From Eriocheir sinensis (lineage: Eukaryota; Arthropoda; Malacostraca; Decapoda; Varunidae): a DNA stretch of 64,000 nucleotides. How positions within the stretch are numbered: position 1 is the stretch's first letter; each line of letters opens with the position of its first letter. Where the stretch lies: assembly GCF_024679095.1 (NCBI RefSeq), contig NW_026112164.1, positions 559,074-623,073 of the forward strand, read 5' to 3'. Both the position numbers and the translations under genes were made by a program. Positions 1 through 20,854 of the stretch are shown here, piece after piece. The notes under the pieces are model-generated. The model saw only the letters and a program-made list of their open reading frames with translations, was not told the DNA's origin and did not search any database.

Positions 1-50
1 TATCGCATTTATAAATTGAAGTCATGTAATCTGGTATATTTCTAAGTACA

Positions 51-80
51 TTATAATATAATATAATATAATATATTATA
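51..80. repeat. ATAAT pentamer microsatellite
   Basis: About five consecutive ATAAT-type pentamers followed by an imperfect AT stretch, inside the non-satellite flank. The period and context differ from the 45-bp array, so it is a separate simple repeat. Confidence 0.75.
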
Positions 81-100
81 CAATATTATAATTTCACGGC

Positions 101-113
101 CACACACACACAC
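101..113. repeat. (CA)n microsatellite
   Basis: Six CA dinucleotides in a row in the flank, preceded by CGGC and followed by GGTACAC. No such tract occurs in the satellite itself. Confidence 0.8.
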
Positions 114-235
114 GGTACACACTGAAACGCGTCACTAACATCGCCAGTGAATGCGTCACCGTGGTATAGTTGCCAGATACAGCCACCAGGCTAAACATTC
201 TGAAAACCGTGACACTACTCTCTATCGTCGACTGT

Positions 236-316
236 ACATATAAAATCACGTAAATTTGGATAAAATATATATATACAAAATATACATTAAATATTTTAAA
301 TATGTATAAAAATATA
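236..316 (-). repeat. Satellite block 1 (A-rich strand on top)
   Basis: Less than two monomers in minus polarity between the flank and the first plus block. It ends in the junction-B sequence, an imperfect TA-rich palindrome around 298-335 that contains TATATTATATTATATATG. The same junction occurs at 32131-32165 and, reverse-complemented, at about 52990-53040. Confidence 0.85.
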
Positions 317-2594
317 TTATATTATATATGTTTTTATTGATATTTGCGTTATTGATGTGTATTTTGTTTATGTTTTCTCATAGAAATTTACATTATTTTA
401 TTGGTATTTTGTCTATTTATTTTGATACGAATTACATGATTATTTGTGTATTTTTTACATTTTTTATACGTATTTACATTATTTAATGTGTATTTTGTTT
501 ATATATTTTTTTACAAATTTACGTTATTATATGTGTATTTGTATAGGTATTTTGATACAAATTTACATTATTTTATGTATTTTGTATATATATTTCAATT
601 CAAATTTAGCTTATTTTATGTGTATTTTGTATATCTATTTATTTTAATACAAAATCAAATATTTTTTTGTTTTTTCGTATATATATTTTTATAAAAAATG
701 CGTTATTTTATGGGTATTTTGCATCTTAATTTTCATACAAATTTACATTATTTTATTAATATTGTCTGTATTTATTTTGATACGATTTTATATTATTTTA
801 TTTGTGTTTTGTATATATATTTTTTATACATATTTACATTATTTAATGTGTTTTTTGTATATATATATTTGATACAAATTTACGTTATTTTAAGTCTATA
901 TGTTTATATATTTTCATTCAAATTTATATTATTTTATGTGTATTTTGTATATGTATTTCAATACAAATTTACCTAATTTTATGTTTTTTGTATATTTATT
1001 TTCATACAAGTTTAAATTATTTTTGTTTATTTTTGTATATAGTTTTATACAAATTTAGGTTATTTTATGTGTATTTTGTATATCTATTTTCATACATATA
1101 CACATTCTTTTCATGATAATTTTTTTTATTTATTTTGACACGAATTAACATTATTTAATGTGCATTTTGTATATATTTTTATACGTATTTACATTATTTC
1201 AAGTGTATTTTGTATATATATTTCTATAGAAATCTATGTTATTTTATGAGTATTCGTATATATATTTTGAAACAAATTTACATTGTTTTATGTGTATTTT
1301 GCATATTTTTTCAATACAAATTTACATTTTTGTATGTGCATTTTGTATATTAATTTTAATACAAATTTGATTAATCTATGTATTTTTGTGTATGTATTTT
1401 TATAAAAATATGCTTTATTTTAAGGGTATTTTTCATCTTTATTTTCATACAAATTTACATTATTTTATTGATATTCTGTGTATTTATTTGGTATGATTTT
1501 ACATTATTCTATGTGTATTTTGTATATATATTTTATATAAAATGTATTTGTTTTCATTTCATACAAATCTACATTATTTTATGTGTTTTTTGTACATGTA
1601 TTTAAATACAAATTTAACTAGTTATATGTGTATTTTGTATATCTATTTTGTATGTATATTTTCATAGAAAATTACTCTATTTTATGAGTATTCATATATA
1701 TATTTTGATACAAATTTACATTATTGATGTGTATTTTGCATATCTATTTCAATACAAATTTTCTTTATTGTACGTGCATTTTGTATATTTATTTTGATAC
1801 AAATTTAATTATTTTATATGTATTTTTGTATATATATTTTTATGCAAATATGCGTTATTATATGGATATTTTGCAGCTTTATTTTCATACAAATTTACAT
1901 TATTTTATTGATATTCTCTTTATTTATTTTGATACGATTTAACATTACTCTATGTGTATTTTGTATATATTTTTTATACATATTTACATTATTTAAGGTT
2001 TATTTTGTATATATATTTTATCCAAATTTACATTATTTTATGTGTATTTCTTTATATATTTTTATACAAATTTACATTATTTTATGTGTATTTTGTATAT
2101 ACATTTTCATAAAAAAAACTACGTTATTTTATTGTGTGTATTCGTATATATTTTGATACAAATTTTATACAAATTCATGTTATTTAATGTGTATTTGTAT
2201 ATATATTTTCATACAAATTTATATTATTTTATGTGTATTTTTTCATAAATTTCATTACAAATTTACCTTATTTTATGTTTATTTTGTATATTTATTTCAT
2301 TCAATTTTAAATTATTTTATGTGTATGTTTGTATTTGGATTTAGGTTATTTTATGTGTATTTTGTATATATATTTTCATCCAAAATTACATTATTATATT
2401 GGTATTTTCTTAATTTAATTCGATACGAATTTAGATTATTTCATAGGTATTTTGTATACATATTTTTATACTCATTTACATTATCTAATGTGTGTTTTGT
2501 ATATATATTTTTATGCAAATTTATTTTATGTTCATTTTTGTACATATATTTTTATAGAAATTTGCGTTATTTTATGTATATAGTTTTATATAAA

Positions 2595-3308
2595 TTTACG
2601 TTATTTTATGTGCATTTTGTATATTTATATTTATACAAATACACATTCTTTTATTGCTATATTGTTTATTTATATTTATACTAATTTACATTATTTTATG
2701 TGTATTTTGTATACATTTTTTTATACATATTTACTTAATTTTATGGTTATTTTGTATATGTATTTTTATAGAAATCTACGTTATTTTATGTGTATTCGCA
2801 TATATATTTTGAAACAAATTTACATTATTTTATATGTATTTTGCATTTCTATTTCAATACAAATTTACCTTATTGTATGTGCATTTTGAATATTTATTTT
2901 GATACAAATTCAAATATTTTATGTGTATTTTGGTATCAATAATTTTATAAAAAATGCGTTATTTTATAGGTATTTTGCATCTTAATTTTCATACAAATTT
3001 ACATTATTTTATTAATATTCTGTGTATATATTTTGATACGATTTTACATTATTCTATTTGTGTTTTGTATATATTTTTTTATACATATTTACATTATTTA
3101 ATGTGTATTTTGTATATATATTTCATACAAATTTACGTTATTATATGTGTTTTTGTTTATATATTTTCTTTCAAATTTACATTATTTTATGTGTATTTTG
3201 TATATGTATTTCAATAGAAATTAACCTAATTTTATGTGTATTTTGTATATTTCTTTTCATACAAATTTAAATTATTTTTGTGTATTTTTGTATATAGTTT
3301 TATACAAA
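2595..3308 (+). repeat. Complete 16-monomer higher-order repeat, 714 bp
   Basis: Sixteen successive monomers (mean 44.6 bp) can be told apart and recur in the same order elsewhere. Landmarks in order: TATTTATATTTATACAAATA, CACATTCTTTTATTG, TACATTTTTTTATACATA, a monomer ending ATAGAAA, the GTGTATTCGCATATATATTT monomer, the CATTTCTATTTCAATAC monomer, a CCTTATTGTATGTGC monomer, one with TTTTGGTATC, ATGCGTTATTTTATAGG, a TATTAATATTCTGTG monomer, TTCTATTTGTGTTTTG, a TTTAATGTG monomer, one with TGTTTATATATTTTCTTTC, one with GTATATGTATTTCAATAG, a CCTAATTTTATGTG monomer, and GTATATAGTTTTATAC. This is the most complete unit in the window. Confidence 0.85.
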
Positions 3309-3753
3309 TTTAGGTTATTTTATGTACGCATTTACATTATTTAATGTGTGTTTTGTTTATATATTTTTATCCAAAGTTAATTTATTTTACGTTCATTTTT
3401 GGACATATATTTTTATAGAAATTATTTTTATATGGTTTTTCATACAAATTTACATTATTTTATTGCTATTTTGTTTATTTAGTTTGATACGAATTACATG
3501 ATTATATGTGTATTTTGTACATATTTTTTATACGTATTTACATTACTTAATGTGTATTTTGTTTATATATTTTTAAACAAATTTACGTTATTATATGTAT
3601 TTTTATTAATATTTTGATACCAATTTACATTATTTTATGTATTTTGTATATACATTTCAATTCAAATTTAGCTTATTTTATCTGTATTTTGTATATCTAT
3701 TTTCGTACGAATTTAACTACTTCTGTGTATTTTTGAATATAGTTTTATACAAA
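2954..3753 (+). repeat. Block X, plus copy (about 800 bp)
   Basis: Plus-oriented version of a block found six times in minus orientation. It has the half-monomer TATGTACGCATTTAC (about 3321-3335) and AAATTTAGCTTATTTTATCTG-type sequence at 3664. It overlaps the second half of the 714-bp unit, so block boundaries are a matter of definition. Confidence 0.65.
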
Positions 3754-4419
3754 TTTACGTTATTTTATGTGTATTTTGTGTATTTATATTGATACAAATA
3801 CACATTCTTTTATTGGTATTTTGTTTATTTATTTTGATACGAATTTACGTTATTTTATGTGTATTTTGTATACATTTTTTTATACGTATTTACTTCTTTT
3901 TACGTGTATTTTGTATATATATTTTTATACAAATCTACGTTATTTTATGTGTATTCGTATATATATTTTGAAACAAATTTACATTGTTTTATATGTATTT
4001 TGCATATCTATTTCAATACTGATTTACCTTATTGTATGTGTATTTTGTATATTTATTTTAATACAAATAAATTTTTTATGTGTATTTTGTATATATATTT
4101 AAAAAAAATGCGTTATTTTATGGGTATTTTGCTTCTTTATTTTCATACAAATTTACATTATTTTATTAATATTCTGTGTATTTATTTTGATACGATTTTA
4201 CATTATTCTATTTGTGTTTTGTATATATTTTTTTTATACAAATTTAAGTCATTTTAAGTGTATTTGTTTATGTATTTTCATTCAAATTTACAGTATTTTA
4301 TGTGTATTTTGCATATGTATTTCAATACAAATTTACCTAATTTTATGTGTATTTTGTATATTTATTTTCATAAAAATTAAAATTATTTTTGTGTATTTTT
4401 GTATATAGTTTTATACAAA
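3754..4419 (+). repeat. 15-monomer higher-order repeat, 666 bp
   Basis: Same monomer order as the 714-bp unit, but the TTTAATGTG monomer between TTTGTGTTTTG and the AAGTG...TTTATG monomer is missing. The junction is seen where TATATATTTTTTTTATACAA is followed directly by ATTTAAGTCATTTTAAGTG. Confidence 0.8.
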
Positions 4420-5425
4420 TTTATATTATCTTATGTGTATTTTGTATATTTATTTTCATACAAATACACATTCTTTTATTGACATTTTGTTTATTTATTT
4501 TGACGCGAATTTACATTATTTAATGTGTATTTTGTATATATATTTTTATACGTATTTACATCCTTTCATGTGTATTTTGCATATTTATAAAAAATGCGTT
4601 ATTTTATGGGTATTTTGCATCTTTATTTTCATACAAATTTACATTATTTTATTTACATTCTGTGTATTTATTTTAATACGATTTTACATTATTCTATTTG
4701 TGTTTTGTATATATATTTTTTATACATATTTACATTATTTAATGAGTATTTTTTATATATATTTTATACAAATTTATGTTAATTTAAGTGTATTTGTTTA
4801 TATATTTTCATTCAAATTTACATTATTTTATGTGTATTTTGTATATGTATTTCATATCAAATTTACCTAATTTTATGTGTATTTTGTATATTTATTTTCA
4901 TACAAATTTAACTTATTTTTGTGTATTTTTATATATAGTTTTATACAAATTTACGTTATTTTATGTGTATTTTGTATATGTATTTTCATACAAATACACA
5001 TTCTTTTATTGATATTTTAAATATTTATTTTGACACGAATTTACATAATTTAATGTGTATTTAGTATATATATTTTTATACGTATTTACAACATTTCATG
5101 TATATTTTATATATATATTTCTATAGAAATCTACGTTATTTTATGTGTATTCGTATATATATTTTGAAACAAATCTACATTATTTTATGTGTATTTTGTA
5201 TATATATTTCATTATAAATTTGCCTTATTTTAAATTTTTTTTTATATCTATTTTCATTCAAATTCAAATCATTTTATGTGTATATATTTATTTGTATTTA
5301 CGTTATTTTATGTGTATTTTCTATATATTTTTTCATTCAAAATTACATTATTTTATCGGTATTTTGTTCATTTATTTCGAAACGAATTTAGATTATTTCA
5401 TGTGTATTTTCTATACATATACATA

Positions 5426-12075
<6,650 letters not shown>

Positions 12076-13496
12076 TTATTTATTTTCATACAAATTGAAA
12101 TTATTTTTGTTTATTTTTTTATATATTTTCATACAAATTTTCGTTATTTAATGTGGATGTTGTATATTTATATTTTCTACATATATACGATATTTTATCT
12201 GAATTTTTTTTATTGAATTTGTAACGAATTTACCTTATTTTGTATATCTATTTACATACAAATTAAAATACTTCTGTATTTTTGTATATAGTTTTATATA
12301 AATTTCCGTTATTTTATGTGTATTTTGTATATTTATATTTATACAAATACACATTCTTTTATTGGTATTTTGTATATTTATTTTGATACGAATTTACATT
12401 ATTTTATGTGTATTTTGTATACATTTTTTTATACGTATTTACTTCTTTTTATGTGTATTTTGTATATATATTTTTATAGAAATCTACGTTATTTTATGTG
12501 TATTCGTATATATATTTTGAAACAAATTTACATTGTTTTATATGTATTTTGCATATCTATTTCAATACAAATTTACCTTATTGAATGTGTTTTTTGTATA
12601 TTTATTTTAATACAAATTTAATTTTTTAATGTGTATTTTGGTATATATATTTTTATAAAAAAAAATGCGTTATTTTATGGGTATTTTTATAAATATTTTG
12701 ATACAAATCTACTTTATTTTATGTATTTTGAATATACATTTCAATTAAAATTTAGCTTATTTTATCTGTATTTTGTATATCTATTTTCATACGAATTTAA
12801 TTACTTCTGTGTATTTTGTATATAGTTTTATACAAATTTACGTTATTTTATGTGTATTTTGTATATTTATATTTATACAAATACACATTCTTTTATTGGT
12901 ATTTTGTTTATTTATTTTGATACGAATTTACATTATTTTATGTATATTTTGTATATATTTTCTTATACGTATTTACTTCATTTTATGTGTATTTTGTATA
13001 TATATTTTTATACAAATCTACGTTATTTTATGTGTATTCGTATATATATTTTGAAACAAATTTACATTGTTTTATATGTATTTTGCATATCTATTTCAAT
13101 ACAGATTTACCTTATTGTATGTGTATTTTGTATATTTATTTTAATACAAATTAATTTTTTCATGTGTATTTTGGAATATATATTTTTATAAAAAATGCGT
13201 TATTTAATGGGTATTTTGCATCTTTATTTTCATACAAATTTACATTGTTTTATTAATATAATGTGTATTTATTTTGATACGATTTTACATTATTCTATTT
13301 GTGTTTTGTATATATTTTTTTTTACATATTTACATTATTTAATGTGTATTTTGTATATTTTAAAACAAATTTACGTTATTTTATGCGCATCTGTTAAAAT
13401 ATTTTGATACAAATTTACATTATTTTATGTATTTTGTATATATATTTCAATACAAATTTAATTTATTTTATGTATATTTTGTATATATATTTTCAT
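12076..13496 (+). repeat. Satellite block 4 (T-rich strand on top)
   Basis: Plus monomers with two runs of the first half of the higher-order repeat, beginning near 12306 and 12838. The left 200 bp (about 12090-12290) are diverged and partly shortened monomers. The paralogue is 42191-43395, which is more degraded in its middle. It ends at junction F near 13497, where TTTTCATTTGTATC turns into A-rich monomers. Confidence 0.92.
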
Positions 13497-13840
13497 TTGT
13501 ATCAAAATAAATAAACAAAATAGCAATAAAATAATGTAAATTTGTATGAGAAAACATATACAAATGCACATAAAATAAAGTAAATTTGCAAATTTGTATT
13601 GAAATAGATATGCAAAATACATATAAAACAATGTAAATTTGTTTCAAAATATATATACGAATACACATAAAATAACGTAGATTTCTATAAAAATATGTAC
13701 AAAATACACATAAAATGAAGTACATACGTATAAAAAAATGAATACAAAAAATACATAAAAATCGTATCAAAATAAATAAACAAAATACCAGTAAAAGAAT
13801 GTGTATTTGTAAAAATATAAATATACAAAATACACATAAA

Positions 13841-14648
13841 ATATCGTAAATTTGTATAAAACTATATACAAAAATACACAGAAGTAATTAAATTTGTATG
13901 AAAATATATATACAAAATACAGCTAAATTAAGCTAAATTTGAATTGAAATGTACATACAAAATATATAAAATAATGTAAATCTGTATCAAAATATTTATA
14001 CAAATACATATAATAACGTAGATTTGTTTAAAAATATATAAACAAAATACACATTAAGTAATGTAAATACGTATAAAAATATGTACAAAATACACATATA
14101 ATCATGTAATTCGTATCAAAATAAATAAACAAAATAGCAATAAAATGATGTAAATTAGTATGAGAAAACATATACAAATAACGCAAATTTCCATAAAAAT
14201 ATATGTACAAAAATGCACATAAAATAAAGTAAATTTACAAAAAAATATATATACAAAACACACACTAAATAATGTAAATGCGTACATAAAATAACCTAAA
14301 TTTGTATAAAACAATATACAAAAATACACAAAAATAATTTAAATTTGTTTGAAAAGAAATATACAAAATACACATAAAATTAGGTAAATTTGTATTGAAA
14401 TACATATACAAAATACACATCAAATAATGTAAATTTGAATGAAAATATATAAACAAATACACTTAAAATAACGTAAATTTGTATAAAATATATATGCAAG
14501 ATACACATTAAGTAATGTAAATGTGTATAAAAAATATATATATATAAAAAACAAATAGAATAATGTAAAATCGTATCAAAATAAATACACAGAATATCAA
14601 TAAAATAATGTAAATTTGTATCAAAATAAAGATACAAAATTCCCAAAA
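13841..14648 (-). repeat. Block X, 808 bp
   Basis: Measured from ATATCGTAAATTTG to the start of ATTATCGC. Internal landmarks are CAGCTAAATTAAGC (about 13921), the fused GAGAAAACATATACAAATAA (about 14162) and the 22-bp half-monomer with GCGTACAT at 14280. Confidence 0.8.
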
Positions 14649-15309
14649 ATTATCGCATTTTTTATAAAAATATATTTACCAAAATACACATAAAATATTT
14701 AAATTTGTATTGAAATAAATATACAAAATGCATATACAGTAAGGTAAATTTGTATTGAAAGATATTCAAAAATACATATAAATCAATGTAAATTTGTTTC
14801 AAAATATATATACGAATACACATAAAATAAAGTAGATTTCTATAGAAATATATATACAAAATACATATGAAATTATGTAAATACGTATAAAAATATATAT
14901 ACAAAATACATATCAAATAATGTAAATTCGTGTCAAAATAAATCAACAAAATATCATGAAAAGAATGTGAATTTGTCAAAAATTATCGCATTTTTTATAA
15001 AAGTATATATACCAAAATACACATAAAATATTTAAATTTGTATTGAAACAAATATACAAAATGCATATACAGTAAGGTAAATTTGTATTGAAAGAAATAT
15101 TCAAAAATACATATAAAACAATGTAAATTTGTTTCAAAATATATATACGAATTCACAGAAAATAAAGTAGATTTCTATAGAAATATATATACAAAATACA
15201 TATGAAATTATGTAAATACGTATAAAAATATATATACAAAATACATATCAAATAATGTAAATTCGTGTCAAAATAAATAAACAAAATATCATGAAAAGAA
15301 TGTGTATTT
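14644..15309 (-). repeat. 333-bp tandem duplication
   Basis: CAAAAATTATCGCATTTT recurs at 14644 and 14977, and the sequence between follows the same order in both. The second large copy (44540-44870) has only one unit, so the duplication is private to copy 1. Confidence 0.85.
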
Positions 15310-16481
15310 GTATGAAAATAGATAATAGATAATAAATTTGTATAAAATATATATGCAAGATACACATTAAATAATGTAAATATGTATAAAAAAGTATATA
15401 CAAAAAACAAATAGAATAATGTAACATCGTATCAAAATAAATACACCGAATAATAATAAGATAATGTAAATTTGTATGAAAATAAAAATGCAAAATTCCC
15501 ATAAAATATCGCATTTCTTATAAAAATATATATACCAAAATACACATAAAATATTTGAATTTGCATTGAAATAAATATACAAAATGAACATACAATAAGG
15601 TAAATTTGTATTGAAAGAGATATGCAAAAATACATATAAAACACTGTAAATTTGTTTCAAAATATATTAAATACAAACAAAAAAACGTAGATGTCTATAA
15701 AAATATATATACAAAATACACATAAAATTAAGTAAATACGTATAAAAAAATGTATACAAAATACACATAAAGTCATGTAATTTCGAATTAAAATAAATGT
15801 TAATTTGAATGAAAATATAAAAACAAATACACTTAAAATAACGTAAATTTGTATAAAATATATATGCAAGATACACATTAAATAATGTAAATGTGTATAA
15901 AAAATATATATACAAAAAACAAATACAATAATGTAAAATCGTATCAAAATAAATACACAGAATATCAATAAAATAATGTAAATTTGTATGAAAATAAAGA
16001 TGCAAAATTCCCCAAAATTATCGCATTTTTTATAAAAATATATATACCAAAATACACATAAAATATTTAAATTTGTATTGAAATAAATATACAAAATGCA
16101 TATACAGTAAGGTAAATTTGTATTAAAAGAGATATTCAAAAATACATATAAAACAATGTAAATTTGTTTCAAAATATATATACGAATACACATAAAATAA
16201 AGTAGATTACTATAGAAATATACCAAATTACACATAACATATTTAAATTTGTATTGAAATAAATATACAAAATGCACATACAATAAGGTAAATTTGTATT
16301 GAAAGAGATATGCAAAAATACATATAAAACAATGTAAATTTGTTTCAAAATATATATACGAATACAAATAAAAAAAACGTAGATTTCTATAAAAATATAT
16401 ATACAAAATACACATAAAATTAAGTAAATACGTATAAAAAAATGTGTTTGTAAAAACATAAATATACAAATTACACATAAA

Positions 16482-17286
16482 ATATCGTAAATTTGTATAA
16501 AACTGTATACGAAAATACACAGAAGTAATTAAATTTGTATGAAAATATATATACAAAATACAGCTAAAATAAGCTAAATTTTAATTGAAATGTACATACA
16601 AAATACATAAAATAATGTAAATCTGTATCAAAATATTTATACAAATACATATAATAACGTAGATTTGTTCAAAAATATATAAACAAAATACACATTAAGT
16701 AATGCAAATACGTATAAAAAATATGTACAAAATACACATATAATCATGTAATTCGTATCAAAATAAATAAACAAAATAGCAATAAAATAATGTAAATTTG
16801 TATGAGAAAACATATACAAATAACGCAAGTTTCTATAAAAATATATGTACAAAAATGCACATAAAATAAAGTAAATTTGCAAAAAAATATATATACAAAA
16901 CACACACTAAATAATGTAAATGCGTACATAAAATAACCTAAATTTGTATAAAACTATATACAAAAATACACAAAAATAATTTAAATTTGTTTGAAAAGAA
17001 ATATACAAAATACACATAAAATTAGGTAAATTTGTATTGAAATACATACAAAATACACATCAAATAATATAGATTTGAATGAAAATATATAAACAAATAC
17101 ACTTAAAATAACGTAAATTTGTATAAAATATATATGCAAGATACACATTAAATAATGTAAATGTGTATAAAAAATATATATACCAAAAACAAAGAGAATA
17201 ATGTAAAATCGTATCAAAATAAATACACAGAATATCAATAAAATAATGTAAATTTGTATGAAAATAGAGATACAAAATTCCCAAAA
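16482..17286 (-). repeat. Block X, 805 bp
   Basis: Same landmarks: CAGCTAAAATAAGC near 16561 and GCGTACAT at 16922. It lies about 2.6 kb after the previous copy in the same block. Confidence 0.8.
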
Positions 17287-18350
17287 ATTATCGCATTTTT
17301 TATAAAAATATATTTACCAAAATACACATAAAATATTTAAATTTGTATTGAAATAAATATACAAAATGCATATACAATAAAAGGTAAATCTGTATTGAAA
17401 TAGATATGCAAAATACATATAAAACAATGTAAATTTTTTTAAAAATATATATACGATTAAAAAAAAAAAAAAGTATATTTATATAAAAATATATATAAAA
17501 AATAAAAATAAAATTAATTAAATACTTATAAAAAAATGTATACAAAATACACATAAAATAATGTAAATTCGAATTAAAATAAATAAACAAAATACCAATA
17601 AAAGAATGTGTATTTGGATAAATATAAATATACAAAATACACATACAAAATAAACATAAAATAAGGAAGATTTGTAAAATATATGTACAAAATACACATA
17701 AAATAATGTAAATTTATATGAAAATATATATACAAATACACATAAAATACCATGAGTTTGTATAATAATATATATTCAAAATAAATATTAAATAATGGAA
17801 AAGCTTATAAAAATATATATACAAAGTACATATAAAATAATGTAAATTCGTATCAATATAAATCAACAATACACCAATAAAATAATATATATTTGAATGA
17901 AAATAAATTTACAAAATACACATAACATAACTAAATTTGTATTAAAATATATACAAAAATACATAGAAATAATTTGAGTTTGTATGAAAAAAGATATACA
18001 AAATACACATAAAACTAGGTAAATTTCTTTTGAAATTTATATACAAAATACCCATAAAATATTGTAAATTTGTGTCAAAATATATAAACATATATACATA
18101 AAATAACGTAGATTTGTATTAAAAATATACAAAATACACATAGAAGAATGTCAATTCGTATCAAAATGAATGAGCAGAATATCAATAAAATAATATAAAT
18201 TTGTATGAAAATAAAGATGCAAAATACCCCAAAAATAAAGAATATGTTTATAAAAATACAGATACAAAAATACATCGAATAATTAAATTTGTATTAAAAT
18301 TAATATACAAAATGCGTATATAATAGTGTAAATTTGTATTGAAAAAATAT

Positions 18351-19850
<1,500 letters not shown>

Positions 19851-20195
19851 TTATACATAGAATAATGTAAAATCGTATCAAAATAGGTGCACAGAATATC
19901 AATAAAATAATTTAAATTTATATGAAAATAAAGATGCAAAATAACCTTAAGATAAAGCATTTTTTTTTTAAAATACATATACAAAAATACACATAGAATA
20001 ATTAAATTTGTATTAAAATTAATATACAAAATGCACACATACAAAAAGGTAAATTTGTATTGAAAAAAAAACGCAAAATACAAATAAAACAGTGTAAATT
20101 TGTTTCAAAATATATATACGAATACATTTAAAATAACGTAGATTTCTATAGAAATATATATACAAAATACACATGAAATTATGTAAATACGTATA

Positions 20196-20264
<69 letters not shown>

Positions 20265-20850
20265 CAAATTAAGTAATGTAAATTCGTGACAAAATAAATA
20301 AACAAAATATCATGAAAAGAATGTGTATTTGTATGAAAATAAATAATAGATAATAAATTTGTATGTAATATATATGCAAGATACACATTAAATAATGTAA
20401 ATATGTATAAAAAAAAATATATACAAAAAAGAAATAGAATAATGTAAAATCGTATCAAAATAAATACACCGAATATTAATAAAATAATGTAAATTTGTAT
20501 GAAAATAAAGATGCAAAATTCCCATCAAATAGCGCATTTCTTATAAAAATATACATACCAAAATACACATAAAATATTTAAATTTGTATTGAAATAAATA
20601 TACAAAATGCACATACAATAAGGTAAACTTCTGTTGAAAGAGATATGCAAAAATACATATAAAAAATTGTAAATTTGTTTCAAAATATATATACGAATAC
20701 ACATAAAATAACGTAGATTTCTATAAAAATATATACAAAATGCACATAAAATTAGGTAAATATGTATAAAAAAATGTAAACAAAATACATATAAAATAAT
20801 ATAAATTCGAAACAAAATAAATAAACAAAATACCAATAAAATAATGTGTC
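19851..20850 (-). repeat. Satellite block 7 (A-rich strand on top)
   Basis: About 1 kb of minus monomers including a (TA)n tract (20199-20261) and a variant of the AATAATAGATAATAAATTTG marker at 20342. The block is the inverted counterpart of 24523-25478. Confidence 0.92.
20199..20261. repeat. (TA)n tract, about 63 bp
   Basis: Expansion of the TATATA core of a minus monomer following ACGTATAAAA. In the inverted partner (about 25108-25130) the same core is about 22 bp. Confidence 0.95.
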
Positions 20851-20854
20851 TTTG

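Larger units (their letters stand above)
1..235. other. Non-satellite flank at the array edge
   Basis: This is the only stretch of the window that is not built from the 45-bp monomer. After an AT-rich start, bases 92-235 have roughly balanced composition with several CpGs, which is unlike everything that follows. The heptamer GCGTCAC occurs at 129-135 and 153-159. I see no convincing open reading frame, terminal inverted repeat or RNA gene, and I do not recognise the sequence. Homology with the satellite starts abruptly at 235/236: the internal paralogue at 32071 continues leftwards in satellite, whereas this copy does not. It is either unique flanking DNA or the end of an unrecognised inserted element. 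Confidence 0.85.
325..5425 (+). repeat. Satellite block 2 (T-rich strand on top)
   Basis: About 5.1 kb of plus monomers. It contains a complete 16-monomer higher-order repeat (2595-3308), a 15-monomer version (3754-4419) and the only plus copy of the roughly 805-bp block X. It is paralogous to 32151-35808, which lacks a net 1.5 kb corresponding to about 2987-4735 here. It ends at the recurrent junction C (about 5410-5445), where CATATACATATAGAGTAG precedes the switch to A-rich DNA. Confidence 0.93.
13497..18350 (-). repeat. Satellite block 5 (A-rich strand on top)
   Basis: About 4.9 kb of minus monomers with two copies of block X (13841, 16482), a private 333-bp tandem duplication (14644-15309) and one marker of the 1037-bp family (15321). 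It is paralogous to 43396-50120, but that copy has two additional 1-kb-class units. A low-complexity patch with a 14-A run lies at 17459-17472. It ends at junction A. Confidence 0.92.

Noticed and set aside
1..235. Terminal inverted repeat or transposon end in the flank
   Set aside because: I looked for terminal inverted repeats and target-site duplications around 92-235 and saw only short chance matches such as the repeated GCGTCAC. A database search would be needed to revive the idea.
444..5012. Series of hydrophobic small proteins resembling membrane segments
   Set aside because: Hydrophobicity follows from T-rich codons (TTT, TAT, ATT, TTA, TGT). The same peptides recur in every plus block and in the complement of every minus block.
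15657..16556. Open reading frame of 299 codons on the minus strand, the longest in the window
   Set aside because: It is 15-residue repeat translation of satellite monomers. The other two frames of the same strand are also largely open, there is no start context or domain, and the frame runs through fused monomers without regard to their boundaries.
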